Shown here piece after piece: positions 31,301 through 41,693 of a stretch of DNA of 64,000 nucleotides. A program made the translations under genes and the position numbers. Under the pieces are notes generated by a model. That model saw only the letters and a program-made list of their open reading frames with translations. It ran no database searches and was not told the DNA's origin. Each line of letters opens with the position of its first letter. The stretch's first letter is position 1. Source of the stretch: Heterohyrax brucei (Eukaryota > Chordata > Mammalia > Hyracoidea > Procaviidae); assembly GCA_028571685.1 (NCBI GenBank), contig CM053154.1:2972001-3036000 (forward strand), given 5' to 3'.

Positions 31301-32781
31301 GGGCTTAATCCTCTTTACCTTACAGGAAGAAGCATTTTTATGACGAGATATAGTACTCTAGCATGCCTGGCCGCTAGCCCAGCAGGGTAACATTCCAAAC
31401 GAAGCTGAGCCTGATGAATCCTGTATGAGACGCTGTTCGCCATCCCCTCGGAGGGGCGTCTCTCTGACCCCCCAGTGTGAGTGTGCATGCCTCTCCTTCG
31501 GTTTTATTTTAAACAGTCAGAAAATACTGCATTCTGTGGCAATCAATTTATTTTGATTGATAAAAAGGGGTTAATAAAGACCTCTCAGAAATAAAGGTGA
31601 ACGGTGATATGTCTTTCAAGCTGCCTTCCTTCAGCTGTGCATAAAGAGAGCAGACTTGTCTACGTCTCAATAAGTCTTCTCCTCTTGTGTTGTATACCTA
31701 GTGAGTCATTTATAATCCTTATTATTTCCAACCCACATGCTGACTTGGCATATCATATTTCCACCTGGTGGCTTTTTCTTCCATGTTGTGAGACCAGAGA
31801 AGCCAAGCCCACCCATAACTTATGAGAAAACAACTGCCAGCCATGGATGACAGCAACATACCAAGGTGGCTTCCGTGCATTTGAAAATAAGAAGTTCTAG
31901 GATAAGATACAAAACATCCTGCTAAAAACTTCCATCTATTGTTGAAACACAGTGTAACCTGTAAGGGTGACAGGCACCTGCCATTTAACCACTGTCACCA
32001 AGCTATCTGAAGCCAGGTGAGGTTGCAATGAGTTACAATTAATACTTCCTGATCAAACATAGAAAGCTATCTATTTTAGAAGGCTCTTTCGTGCACTCTT
32101 AATATTTTTATTTCCCTACAGTGCCTATGAAGAAAATGCAAAGGGACAGTGTTAAATCCTTGCTTCTCTGCATGTACAAAGTGTTCGCAGTCTCATTACA
32201 GACTGGAAGTGGGCACATGGCTGACACAGTATCAAGTAAATCTGTAACGTCCCTGGTCCTGAAGTCGTTAACGCTGATAGTGATGGATTTGGGGACATCC
32301 CTCAAGAACACACTTACAGAGATGGTAAATAATTCAGTTTGATCCAAAAGGCCTCCACGTAGAGATAGTACTATTTTCAAAGTTGAAAGAAACCAGGTTG
32401 TTATGTTGGTTTATTTTTGCCTCACTGAAGTACTTCTGGGTTGTCCTAAGGATTGCATTTGGAAAAACTTTATACCAAGTCTTGTCATAAAAGTAAACAG
32501 CTTGAAATAAAATGACTCTGTGACGAACCACGAAACCGCCCGGTAAACATGCAGGCCCTCTGGAGAGCAAGGCTTCCTTTCGATTCTAGCCCTCTTGGGA
32601 GACAGCACCCTGCCGTGTCTGTAGCACGAGGCTTCCCTGGGTGCCTGCCATGGCAGAGCTGAAGACAGGACTACAGGTGACGCCAGGCGGTGACATGGTG
32701 CAGGTGCCTGCTGTGAACGGTCCCGCCCAGCCCGCCCTCAGGGACACCTGATGTGAACCTAGAGGTGACCGGAATCAGACC
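31301..32781. other. intergenic, nothing recognised
   Basis: About 1.5 kb, AT-rich, with no recognisable repeat. Frames open on both strands around 32108-32380 have no recognised domain. Confidence 0.5.
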
Positions 32782-32932
32782 TGTAGCCGTTCAGGTGGTT
32801 TCAACTCACAGCCACCCTGTAGGACAGAGAAGAACTGCCCCACAGCATTTCCAGGGGCAGATAGTGGAGGATTCAAACTGTCCACCTTTTGATCAGCAGC
32901 TGAGCCTTAACCATTCGCCACCAGAGCTCTGA
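32782..32932 (-). mobile_element. AfroSINE-type SINE
   Basis: Reverse copy: GTAGCCGTTCAGGTGGTTTC, GAACTGCCCCACAGCATTTC, TTAACCATTCGCCACCAGAG. Confidence 0.86.
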
Positions 32933-32943
32933 ACATACAGATA

Positions 32944-33107
32944 AAAAAACCAACCGAACCCACGGCTGTTGAGTCGATTCTGACTGACAGTGCCCCTGGG
33001 GACAGGGCAGAACTGCCACACAGTTTCCAGGGAGCGCCTGGCAGATTTGAATCGCTGATGTTTCAGTTAGCAGCTGCAGCACTCGCCGGCTACGCAACCA
33101 GGGTTTC
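32944..33107 (-). mobile_element. AfroSINE-type SINE
   Basis: Reverse copy, second of a tandem pair 12 bases after the last: ACCCACGGCTGTTGAGTCGA, CAGAACTGCCACACAGTTTC, ending GCTACGCAACCAGGGTTTC. Confidence 0.9.
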
Positions 33108-33598
33108 AAACACGTACAAAGTAGAATCTTGAAGGACCGAAGTGGGCAGGTGCGCATCTCGTTGTCCTGTTGTCCCACCTCTCCTGGGCCCACCGGCGCC
33201 TTGACAGCACAGGAAGGCCACAGAGGCCAGAGGACCAGAGTGACTCCCTCCCTGGAGGCTTGACCGCACGCGGCACAACCACCAAATCTGTGCCGGGCAC
33301 CTGCTCCGGGTCCTGCCTGTGCCAGGCGCTGGAGACTCAAAGATAAACTTCCACCAGACTCCCAGGTGACTGGTGGTCAGTGAGCACGTTCAGGGGTGAC
33401 AGACCCACACCTGGGAACCCTCCACACCCTGGGCACGATTGAATGCTTGCTGAATGAATGAATGAGTGAAGTTTGGGTTCCTCAGTACATGAAGGAGTGT
33501 CCTTCCTGCTCAGCACCGAAGGGCCGTGCTGACGTGCCAAAGGTGATCTCACCTACGGGATAGTTTTTACATGGATTCAAAGGAAAGCATTACATCCA
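33108..33598. other. intergenic, nothing firm
   Basis: A MIR-like core may lie at 33296-33345 (CTGCCTGTGCCAGGCGCTGG). Otherwise unrecognised. Confidence 0.4.
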
Positions 33599-33640
33599 AG
33601 TGTTACAGGTTGATTTGTGTACCCCAAAAGATATATCCTC
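33599..33640 (+). mobile_element. 5' start of an older MaLR-like LTR, interrupted
   Basis: GTTACAGGTTGATTTGTGTA and CCCCAAAAGATATATC are MaLR LTR opening blocks. The element is broken here by a younger LTR and a SINE, and its 3' part appears at 34300-34650. Confidence 0.6.
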
Positions 33641-34140
33641 TGTCATGGTTTGAATTGTGTCCCCCCAAAAATGTGTGCAGCCACGTGGCTGGGATATGGT
33701 TCCCAGTATCTTGGGACTGTCCTCCATTGTGTGGTTTTGCTAACCTGTATGTTAAAGGATTAGGGTGGGGCTGTGAATTCCTGCTATGGGGGAAGTTTCC
33801 CTGGAGTATGGCTTGCCCCACCCTTAATGCTTTTAGCTTGCAAGGAATAAAAGGAAAAAGAACCAAGGACAATTTGAGAACCTTGCTACCATCCAGCAAG
33901 CAGCAGCGGGAGCAGAGCGCGTCGTTCAGACCAGAGGTTCTTGCGTTAGGACACTCCCTGGACAATGACTGATGCAATACCGGACTTTCCTCCAGAGCCG
34001 TCAAGGGGAAAGTCTTTCCCTGGAGCGGACACCCTGAATAAGGACTTGCAACCTACCGGACTGTATAAGAATAAATCTTTCTTTGTTAAAGCCATCCACT
34101 CTGTGGTATTTCTGTTAGAGCAGCCTAGCTGACTAAAACA
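33641..34140 (+). mobile_element. MaLR-like solo LTR with 5-bp target duplication
   Basis: Starts TGTCATGGTTTGAATTGTGT and ends GCTGACTAAAACA, a TG...CA structure of 500 bases. Internal blocks include GGAGCGGACACCCTGAATAA and CACTCTGTGGTATTTCTGTT. TCCTC flanks it on both sides (33636-33640 and 34141-34145), the 5-base duplication of an ERVL-type insertion. No internal region, so it is a recombined solo LTR. Confidence 0.88.
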
Positions 34141-34149
34141 TCCTCCCTC

Positions 34150-34300
34150 CCCAAAAACACTGCCATCGGGTTGATCCTAACTTATAGTGACCCTGTAGGA
34201 CAGAGCAGAACTGTCCCATGAGGTTTCTAAGGCACACCTGGTGTACCTGAATTTCTGGCCTTTTGTTTAGCGGCCAAACTCTGTAACTCTTGTGCCAGGA
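34150..34300 (-). mobile_element. AfroSINE-type SINE
   Basis: Reverse copy: CACTGCCATCGGGTTGATCC, AGAACTGTCCCATGAGGTTT, ending ACTCTTGTGCCAGG. Confidence 0.85.
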
Positions 34301-34650
34301 AGAAGCAGCTAAGTCTTCACCCCCGTGACTGGGAGCAGGGCCTAGTTTGTACATGTGATTAGTTAGGTTAATAGGAGATCGGGTTGTAGGAGTGTGAGCC
34401 CCAATCCAACATGACTGATGTCCTCACGAGAAGAGAAGGGACACAGACAGCTGCATGAAGGTGACAGGAGACTGGAGTCACGCTGCCCAAGTCAAGGCAC
34501 GCCCATGGTCCCCAGGAGCCTAGAGACCTCCCTGAGAGTGTAGCCCTGCTGACACAGAGACTTCCAGCCTCTGAAATGGTCAGAGAACAAACTTCTACTG
34601 TGACAAGCCACCCACCCAGGTCGGGGTCATTGGTATACGGCAGCCCAAGA
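34300..34650 (+). mobile_element. 3' part of the older MaLR-like LTR
   Basis: GTGTGAGCCCCAATCCAACA, GATGTCCTCACGAGAAGAGA, GACACAGACAGCTGCATGAA, CTTCCAGCCTCTGAAATGGT and CTGTGACAAGCCACCCACCC follow MaLR LTR order. Together with 33599-33640 this is one old LTR split by later insertions. Confidence 0.7.
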
Positions 34651-35082
34651 AACCAATGTGCCAAGTTTCCACGGGTAGCAAGCATTCCTTGTTTATCAAT
34701 AAACAGCACATTACAAAGAGCAACAGTGTGCAGGAAACGTGCAGGTCACGGCCCCTGAGGACCAAAGAGTCACCTTCCCTCGGCAAGTCCAGATGGACAC
34801 AAATGGGAAAACATGTCCAGCACGGTGAGAGGGATATCAGCTCTCTGGAGGGCCAAGGGTCAAAGACGGGCGAAGAACACACTGAAGCCGTGAAGGAGAG
34901 AGGGACGCTGGCTGGACCCGAGAGAGGAGGGTGGAGACAGAGGCGCAGAGAACAGACTGGAGGAACAGAGGCCTGGTGTGCAGCGACTCCCAGGTGGCCC
35001 CGAGGGCCAGGGAGCCGCTGGGCTGAGGCAGTGACCACATTGCACGCTGCACATTTTAACGTGACAGTCACAACCACACGCG
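34651..35082. other. intergenic, nothing recognised
   Basis: Mixed sequence. Frames on both strands are without recognised domains. Confidence 0.45.
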
Positions 35083-35250
35083 CTGTTGTGTTGGCTCCAC
35101 TCACGGCAGCCCCGGTTACTGAGCAGAGCTGGGCCGCTGGGCTGCACTGGGTTTTCTTGGCTGTAATCTTTATGACCATGGATTTCTGGGTTTTTCTTAG
35201 GGCCACCACCAGGCGGGCCAAATTGCTCACCTTTCGGTTCGTTGTTAGGT
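35083..35250 (-). mobile_element. AfroSINE-like, longer subtype, decayed
   Basis: GTTGGCTCCACTCACGGCAG, TGGCTGTAATCTTTATGACC and TCACCTTTCGGTTCGTTGTT resemble the reverse of the longer subtype. Strongly diverged. Confidence 0.55.
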
Positions 35251-35420
35251 GCTGGTGACTCAGTTCCGACTGCAGCAAACTGACACGACCGAGCAGGACC
35301 GCCCTGCAGGGCTTCCTCTGCTGTCATCTCTACGGCGGAGTTGTCCGGCACTTCTGTCATGGCACCCAGGCGGGATTTGAGCCACGAACCTTTCAGTTAC
35401 TCATGAGGGGCAAAATGTTG
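35244..35420 (-). mobile_element. AfroSINE-like, longer subtype
   Basis: GTTAGGTGCTGGTGACTCAG, TTCCGACTGCAGCAAACTGA, GGCGGGATTTGAGCCACGAA and CCTTTCAGTTACTCATGAGG follow reverse SINE order. Confidence 0.6.
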
Positions 35421-36194
35421 GAGCTCCCAGGGATTCTTCCCCACAGCAAGCCACTTGAGGTCGAAGTCAGGTCCTCAGAGCAAACAATACAGGAACCTAC
35501 CTCCCGTAGACAACCGAGGCTCCAGCACTGTGGCAGCCCGGGCCTGCACCCTCAGCAGGATATGCGGGGACACCTCAGACTGTAGCCAAGTTCCTCATGG
35601 CAGTGGGCAGAGCAGGGGTCCTGGGCATTTGTTTCTTTGTTTATCTTCCTGCAGCTTCATAAGAAGGTTTTACAAGGACTCAATCAGCTACAGAGGAGCA
35701 AGAACAGGAAACCCAGATGGGAAAGTGCCACCTAAGAGTTCTACAGCCCTGGGCATGAGATATAAAACCACCAAGGCTGTTCCTCTTCTGAAAGTGAAGA
35801 TAGCCCCATAGCACTGCTGCGAGGGTGAAATGGAACCCAGTCTCTGGTGCACAAGGGACTGTGATGTCCCAAATGCCTTCTGGGTGCCCGGCTTGGTGCA
35901 GGAGGGAACAAGGACTCTGGAGGGGAAGCAGACCCTGCACCCTAAAAGGAAGGCCATCGAGTACTGATGCGTGCTGTGGAGAGCTGGAAGGGGACCGCGC
36001 GTGAGAGTACCGGGGTGACTTGAAGGTGGGGACGTCTCTGCCAAAATCTGAAAAGCAAGGGGGCAGCTAACCATGTGTGGTTCAGTGGGGGCGGTCATCA
36101 GGCAAAGATGACAGACACTGTCACAATTTCTAAGGAAACTATGAATTCCAAAGACAAGAGGTGCCCCGTACACTTCCTCCCAAGGAGGTGCTGA
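35421..36194. other. intergenic, nothing recognised
   Basis: No exon or repeat family identified in this stretch. Confidence 0.5.
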
Positions 36195-36288
36195 GAGCTG
36201 TTTAAGAGGAGAGCAGTGTGCACCGAACACCTGCTACATGCCACACCGTGTGCTGCAGGCTTCACATTCCTTTTTCATGTATAACATG
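36195..36288 (+). mobile_element. MIR fragment
   Basis: CCGAACACCTGCTACATGCC, CACACCGTGTGCTGCAGGCT and TTCACATTCC match the MIR core. Cut by the following SINE. Confidence 0.55.
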
Positions 36289-36465
36289 GAGCCCTGGTGG
36301 CACAGAGGTTAAGAACCGTGGCTGCTAACTGGAAGGTCAGCAGTTCAAATCCACCAGCTGCCCCTTAGAAGCCCTGTGGGGCCGTTCTCCTCTGTCCTGC
36401 ATGGTCACTGTGAGTTGGAACTGGTTCTGCGGCGGTGGGTTTGGCTTGGCGGTTTTCGATTTTTG
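36289..36465 (+). mobile_element. AfroSINE-type SINE
   Basis: Forward copy: GAGCCCTGGTGGCACAGAGG, GCAGTTCAAATCCACCAGCT, CTCCTCTGTCCTGCATGGTC, with a G/T-rich tail GGTTTGGCTTGGCGGTTTTC. Confidence 0.95.
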
Positions 36466-36469
36466 GAAG

Positions 36470-36665
36470 AGGCAGCAATGTGACATACTATTTGTTGGGC
36501 TCTTAGTCTCTGCCAGGTGTAGTTGTGAGCACTTCACACGTCAACACCTCATTTAATTCTCACAGTGCCCCAGGAAGTCATCGCAGTTAGCGTCTGTAAA
36601 GGAGGACTCTCAGGCGGATTAGCTACTTAACCTGCTGACGACCAGCAAGCGAGAGCAGGGCGTCA
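36470..36665 (+). mobile_element. MIR SINE
   Basis: TATTTGTTGGGCTCTTAGTC, AGCACTTCACACGTCAACAC, CTCATTTAATTCTCACAGTG and the diverged GAGGACTCTCAGGCGGATTA follow the MIR consensus order. Confidence 0.75.
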
Positions 36666-37029
36666 TTCTAACGTAACCACCAAGAGCAGGGCTTGGGAGC
36701 AAAGGGTGCTGATCCCAGCAATTCACGTGAGGACAACACGACAGGGGAGCTGCAGCCCAGGCCGGCTCCGAAGCTCACGGCGTTGGGGCCTCGTCTTCTT
36801 TCTTCCCACCAGCTTTCCCATCAGTGGCTCTCGTGGTGACAAGGCTGCACCAGCTCCGGGAGGCCTGTGCTGGGCAGCAACAGCAGAGAAGGCAGCCCCT
36901 CCATCCTCATCCACCCCTTTATAGAAGGAAAGAAAACCTTTCTCAGAACCCCATCCCAACAGAGCACCCCCACTAGGTCCCATGCCTGTCACTAGCCTAT
37001 CGCTGGTGGAGGGCTGGCTGAGCCTAGGT
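36666..37029. other. intergenic, nothing recognised
   Basis: No supportable feature. Confidence 0.45.
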
Positions 37030-38775
37030 TTTCCTTCTTTGTTGTTGTGAATGTGCACAGCAAAAGACACCCCGATTCAACAGTTTCTGCATGTAAAATT
37101 CAGCACCACTGATGATGTTCTTTGAGCTCTGCAAGCATTCTCACCCTCCTCTTCTGGGTGACTCCTGCCCTCCACATTTTCTATCTCATCTTTGGAGTTA
37201 CTGTCCTCAATCTGATACCACGTGGTTTTTAAAAAGTACAATTCTCAAGGCATACCTTCCTTGTTTGTTAAGATAAACTATCATACGGTTTTATGATTTC
37301 AGGGGATTTTTTGGCTTAAGGTTTAAATACTATCCCAGAGCAACAGTTTCAAGGGCTCATCCAGTCTCCACGGCTCCAGAAAGTCTGGATTCCATGACAA
37401 ATAAAAAATCTGTTGTAAATTCTCCCCTTTCTTCCAGGCTCATTGGTCAAACATGAATGGTGGCAAGCACCGTTCAGGTCTTCTGGCCTCATGGCAAAGG
37501 AAGTTGTTCATGGAGGCAATTAGCCACACCTTCCATTTGTCCTCTCTTCCTAACTCTCCTGCTTCTGTTGCTCCAGCTGAATAGAGGAGACTGTATGTTG
37601 TGTCTTGGACGGCCCCTTACAAGACCCCAGGCCCCACACAGCCAATGAGGAGGTAGAAGTGCTAAACGTGAGGTATCGGGCTGTGAACTAGGATGTCCCC
37701 TGAAACCATGACCCTACATCTCCAAATGAAGGAAATGAATGTCATGACATCGTTGGTACATAAACAGACTCAACAGCTCATTTCCAGGGGGAGGGGGGTC
37801 ATTGTTCCAATATACTCATCACACAACTTTTCTCAGTTCAGCCTTTTATCGATGTACAGCTGACTGAGCAGTGGCAGCCGTGGGCTGTGCAGCTCCACCA
37901 CTAGTTGTTGGGGTGTTTCCATCTCTGCAAACTGAGACTCAGCGCTCTAGATGCAAAGACCCCGCCTTCTGACTTTCTCTTCTACACATTTGCCTGTTCT
38001 CGTCTTTGTGCATAAGTGGTCGTGACATTTGTTGTTTTGTGACTGACTTATTTGACTCGGTGTGTCTCCAAGCTCCATCCATGTTGCAGTGGGTATCAAG
38101 ACTTCCTTTCCCTTCCCAGCTGAGTAACGCAGCATCGTACGCGTGTACCACGCTGTTTATCCACGCATCCATTCATGGTGTCTTAGTCATCGTGCACTGC
38201 TTTAACAGAAATACCACAAATGGACAGCTTTAAAAAAGAGAAATTTTATTTTCTCACAGTTCTGTAGGCTAAATGTCCAATTCAGGGTGTCAGCTCCTGG
38301 GGAAGGCTTTCTCTGCTGGCTCTGGAGAAAGGTCCTTGTTTATCTTCCACTGGACTGAGAGCTTCTAATCATACACTCTGTCCCTGGCACTTGGTTCTTG
38401 GTGGTATGAGGTCCCCAACTCTTTGCTTGTTTCTCTTTCTTTTACATCTCAAAAGATTGCCTCAAGTTGCAGGGGCCTCTACATTGAGTCCTGCGTCACC
38501 AACACAGTGGCTGCCCACCCTCCCTCAATGACATCAGACAGGCAGGGTTCACATCAGGTGCAAACATCACACAACACCAGCAATCATGGCCTTGCTAGAC
38601 TGTAACACTTTTTTGGGGAGGCACAATTCAGTCCTTGACAGTGGGCCTTAGGTTCCTTCTACTATTTGGCTATTGTGAGTAACGCTGCAGTGAACCCTGC
38701 TGACACGTGCCCGAGTGAGTTGCTGCTCTTAACTCCCTTGAGTCCACTGCTAGCAGTGGAGCCGCTGGGCATCTG
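37030..38775 (-). mobile_element. L1 3' UTR and ORF2 end, antisense, split by an LTR
   Basis: From the left: GTGAATGTGCACAGCAAAAG, TCATGGAGGCAATTAGCCAC and CTGTTGCTCCAGCTGAATAG are reverse blocks of the long L1 3' UTR. Then CAAGCTCCATCCATGTTGCA and TTTATCCACGCATCCATTCA are the reverse of the ORF2 C-terminal end. After the LTR at 38179-38640 the L1 resumes with CTACTATTTGGCTATTGTGA and GTAACGCTGCAGTGAACCCT. The LTR is therefore a later insertion. Confidence 0.75.
38179..38640 (-). mobile_element. MaLR-like solo LTR nested in L1
   Basis: Plus-strand ends TGTCTTAGTCATCGTGC and CAATTCAGTCCTTGACA. On the minus strand it starts TGTCAAGGACTGAATTGTGC. It has the family's reverse blocks AGAAATTTTATTTTCTCACA, CTAAATGTCCAATTCAGGGT and GAGAAAGGTCCTTGTTTATC. 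Both flanks are L1. Confidence 0.82.
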
Positions 38776-39195
38776 AGCCCAGCTGTGAGTCACTATCTTG
38801 GCGAGGGCAGAAGGGCGGGAAGCGGGTGCCATGGTGGGAGCATGCCATCGGGTGGGCGTGAGCAAATGCCAGCTCACAAGCTTCGGGCAAATGGAGGAAG
38901 GCAGCCGGCCCTGTGCTCCCAGAGAGAGAAGATGGGGTGGTGGTGGCACTTCTCAGCCTGCTCAGAGCTTGGCCCACGTTGGGCACACGCCACCTGTAAC
39001 CCAGCCAGCGGGACCATGGCTGCTAAACTCCCTTGGGCTTCAGTTTCTTCTTCTTACAGTCCAAGTGCCCAGAAGTATTGTGGTCAAAACCCCAGATCTG
39101 ACCATGTCGGGGGTCCTGCAGCCTGCAGAGAAGGGAGTGCTTTCAGGGCCGCCAAATGAGAGGGCAGCAGAAGCCAAAGCCACCACCTGGCCTAA
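38776..39195. other. intergenic, nothing recognised
   Basis: No supportable exon or element. Confidence 0.45.
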
Positions 39196-39870
39196 CATTT
39201 ATAAAGAAAATGTTCTGTCCCCTATTGGGGTGAGTAGTGTCTGGGGTCTTAGAAGGTTGGGAACATGCATCCAAGATACTCCACTTGGCCCACCGCATCC
39301 GGGGCAAGGGGGAAGGAACACCACCAAACACACAACGGAAAGACTAGTCCAAAGGAGTGGACTGGCGCACACAGCTACCACGGCCTCCTCCAGACCGAGC
39401 CCGGTACAGACAGGTGGCGCCCAGCTCTCACCGGCTGCTCTGACAGGGATCACAGCGCAGCGCCCCAGACAGAGCGGGATAAAAACGGAAACAAAACTTG
39501 AACTCTCACATACACAAAAAGACCACCTACTGGTCTGACAGGCATGGGAAAAACCCTGAGGATAACACCCTTTTACCCCGTAGGGAATTCTCTCCCGAGA
39601 TTTACCCTTCAGACAAAGATTCGACAGGCCCCTAAGACAGTAAGCCACAGGTACTGGAGACCGAATGGGCAGTCACCGAGCGGCAAGAAGGCGCGAGGGC
39701 GGGGGCGCTGGGGTGGGGACGCGAGCAGGAACCCATACCCCGGAGAAGAGGAAAGTGCTCCACATCACAGGGTTGGCAACCAGTGTCACAAAACATTCTC
39801 TGTATTACTTAACGAGAAAAGAGACTTGCTCTATAAACTATCATCTAAACCACAGTTTAAGACAAGAGAG
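39196..39870 (+). mobile_element. L1 3' UTR fragment
   Basis: TATAAAGAAAATGTTCTGTC, TGAGTAGTGTCTGGGGTCTT, CTGCTCTGACAGGGATCACA, CACCTACTGGTCTGACAGGC and the end TATAAACTATCATCTAAACC match the L1 3' UTR at 4990-5712. 5'-truncated, ending about 60 bases before the C10orf143 promoter. Confidence 0.7.
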
Positions 39871-39929
39871 AGAAGTCAGGAGGCAAAACCACCTCTGTGC
39901 CCATCCCTGCCAGGCATGAGGGCCGCCCC

Positions 39930-40424
39930 AATACTACAACTCCCAGAGACCCCCTGCGCCTTGGCCCACGCTGATTGGCGAGCGGCGCTTGTCACTCAGC
40001 CAGCCCGCCTCACGAACCACTAGAAAGAAGAAGCGGACATCCAGTCACACAGGCGAGGGGGCGGGCACTCCCCGCCCGCCGACAACCGCCTTGGGGCGCA
40101 GCAGCTCCCTCAGCGCTCTCGGGAGCACCCGGTGGCTGTGGGCACCAAGCGGCTGGCCAGCCCCTCTGGCGAGACCATGGCGAGAGGCGGAGCGCGTCCC
40201 TGCGCTGCCCCCGCGGCATGAAGGCTCTGCACCGCGCTCCCCTGCCGGTACCGTCTCCCCCGAGGACTCCACGGCCTTGCGGGTTCCGTCCTTTCTGGCT
40301 CCTTATTGGCTGCCCCGGGGCACGTGCAGAGTGGGGCGCGGCCACGGATGCACGGGGCGGGGCCGCGGGCGCCGCGCCTGCGGAGCGGCCAGGAGCGGCG
40401 GCTGGAACCTCGGCCTGAGGCCGA
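39930..40424 (+). promoter_or_regulatory. C10orf143: C10orf143 promoter with ZNF143, NF-Y and GC boxes
   Basis: ACTACAACTCCCAGAGACC at 39933-39951 is a near-consensus ZNF143/STAF SBS site. It is followed by reverse CCAAT boxes GATTGG (39973-39978) and ATTGG (40305-40309), an E-box CACGTG (40321-40326) and a GC box GGGGCGGGGCC (about 40354). No TATA box. The distance from the ZNF143 site to the ATG is about 475 bases, so the main start probably lies between about 40000 and 40400. ZNF143 plus NF-Y is a common pairing at housekeeping and bidirectional promoters. Confidence 0.7.
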
Positions 40425-40493
40425 ATGGACGCCCCGACCCTGTGCCGCTGGCGACGCCAGAGGCCGGAGGAGCTGCAGGTTCCTGGGGACGCG
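40425..40493 (+). CDS. C10orf143: C10orf143 coding exon 1
   Basis: The ATG at 40425 opens 23 codons (MDAPTLCRWRRQ then RPEELQVPGDA) and ends in phase 0 at the donor GTGAGC (40494). As recalled, human C10orf143 also begins with a 23-residue exon with the pattern MD....RWR.RR.E.LQVPGD, followed by KR at the next exon. Exon 2 here starts KRLCWRP in phase 0, so the joint fits. The protein is small, basic and of unknown function, with no signal peptide or membrane segment seen. Position in a CpG island and synteny with GLRX3 (neighbours on human 10q26.3, divergent) support the call. The human comparison is from memory. Confidence 0.82.
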
Positions 40494-40929
40494 GTGAGCC
40501 TCTGGGTCTTGGGCGTCCTGAGCGGGGAGGGGGGCCGCCCGTGGACGGGTCCCGCCGGCCTGGGTCCGGGCGGCGGCCTGACGGAGGAGGAGGCCCCAGC
40601 CGTGCCGGCGGCCCCCGTTCGCGGCCTGGCGGGCGGGGCGGGGCCGGGCGGGCGGGCGGGCGGGGCGGGGCCGGGTGGGCGGGGCCAGCCGCCACTTCCG
40701 CCAGGCAGGGCGCAGGCGCAGAGAGGCGCGGACGGGAGCCGAGTGGCGAGCTGGGTGGAGGGGAGGTCAGATGAGGTGGTACCGAGGTCCTGATGAAGAT
40801 GAGGGCAGGCGCTGGGAGGGGACACAAGCTAAGGGTTGTCAGGAGAGCGAAAGAAGGCCTGTGGGGTAGCCACCTCCTGCAGATCCCTGTTAGCGTTGCT
40901 ATCTGCTTGCAAACTGGTCAATTCTCACC

Positions 40930-41081
40930 AAAACCCTTTGCGGTGGAGTCGGTTCCGACTCACAGCTGCCCTACAGGCCGAAGTAGAATGCCCCATAGGA
41001 TTTCCCAGGAGCGGCTGGTGGATTTGAGCTGCCGACCTTTTGGTTAGAAGCTGAACTTTTAACCAGTGGGCCACCAGGGCT
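40930..41081 (-). mobile_element. AfroSINE-type SINE
   Basis: Reverse copy: GCGGTGGAGTCGGTTCCGAC, ATGCCCCATAGGATTTCCCA, CCGACCTTTTGGTTAGAAGC, ending GGGCCACCAGGGCT. Confidence 0.93.
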
Positions 41082-41345
41082 TGCTAGGTGCCTTCGAGCT
41101 CTATTATAGCGGCCTTGTGCAGGATGGAAGGAAGTGCTGCCTGTCCTGTGTTCCCACAGTCTTCACTGTGGTTGAGACCATTGTAGTAGGCACTGGCAGT
41201 CATCTGTTCGAGAGTCTTCCTCTTCTTCACTGCCCCTCCACCTTATCAAGCCCGATGTCCCTCACCAAGGAGTGTTCCCTCCTTATGACGTGTCCAGGTG
41301 TGACAGGTATGTGAGATGTAGTCTCGCTGTCTTGGCTTGTAAGAG
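41082..41345 (-). mobile_element. RTE-clade LINE 3' fragment
   Basis: Reverse order: AGGTGCCTTCGAGCTCTATT, GAGAGTCTTCCTCTTCTTCA, AGCCCGATGTCCCTCACCAA, GTGTTCCCTCCTTATGACGT, TGAGATGTAGTCTCGCTGTC. It abuts the SINE on its left and a small tandem repeat on its right. Confidence 0.78.
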
Positions 41346-41455
41346 ACAGGGGGCGCTGGACGGGCTCACCCGTGAGTGCGTGGGGGGGGCAGGGGCGCTG
41401 GACGGGCTCACCTGTGAGTGGGTGGGGGGACAGGGGGCGCTAGATAGAGGGGACT
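41346..41455. repeat. short minisatellite, unit about 48 bp
   Basis: GGGGGCGCTGGACGGGCTCA, CCCGTGAGTGCGTGGGGGGG repeats as GGGGCGCTGGACGGGCTCAC, CTGTGAGTGGGTGGGGGGAC, then begins again with GGGGGCGCTAGATAG. Just over two units. Confidence 0.88.
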
Positions 41456-41693
41456 GTGAGGTTGGTCTTGATGCTAAGTGCAAAACGGCAATCTAGCGAG
41501 GTGACCGCAGGCAGTGACGGCGTGGCACGTAGCTGGGGTTTTCTCAAGATCAGTCAAGCTGGAAACATACAGCTTCATGCATTAGTGGAACCCTCTCCTG
41601 ATTTCTTCCCAGTTAAATACACACACAGCCTTGTATTTTCACCAACCAGAGGGTGTTTGCTGAAGACCTGCTATGTGTGACGTGGCACTTGAA
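41456..41693. other. C10orf143 intron 1, nothing recognised
   Basis: No supportable feature apart from a possible MIR-like scrap at its right end. Confidence 0.4.

Larger units (their letters stand above)
39900..40780. promoter_or_regulatory. C10orf143: CpG island spanning C10orf143 exon 1
   Basis: GC and CpG density rise sharply from about 39920 and stay high to about 40780, including GGGCGGGG/GGCCGGGC arrays at 40620-40690 downstream of exon 1. Typical CpG-island promoter. Confidence 0.85.

Noticed and set aside
32108..32380. Overlapping frames on both strands with protein-like composition
   Set aside because: No homologue recalled, no splice or promoter context. A conservation search would be needed before calling a gene.
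40010..40825. Long frames on both strands in the C10orf143 CpG island
   Set aside because: Typical of CpG islands, where stops are rare. Only the 23-codon frame with a splice donor and homology is supported.
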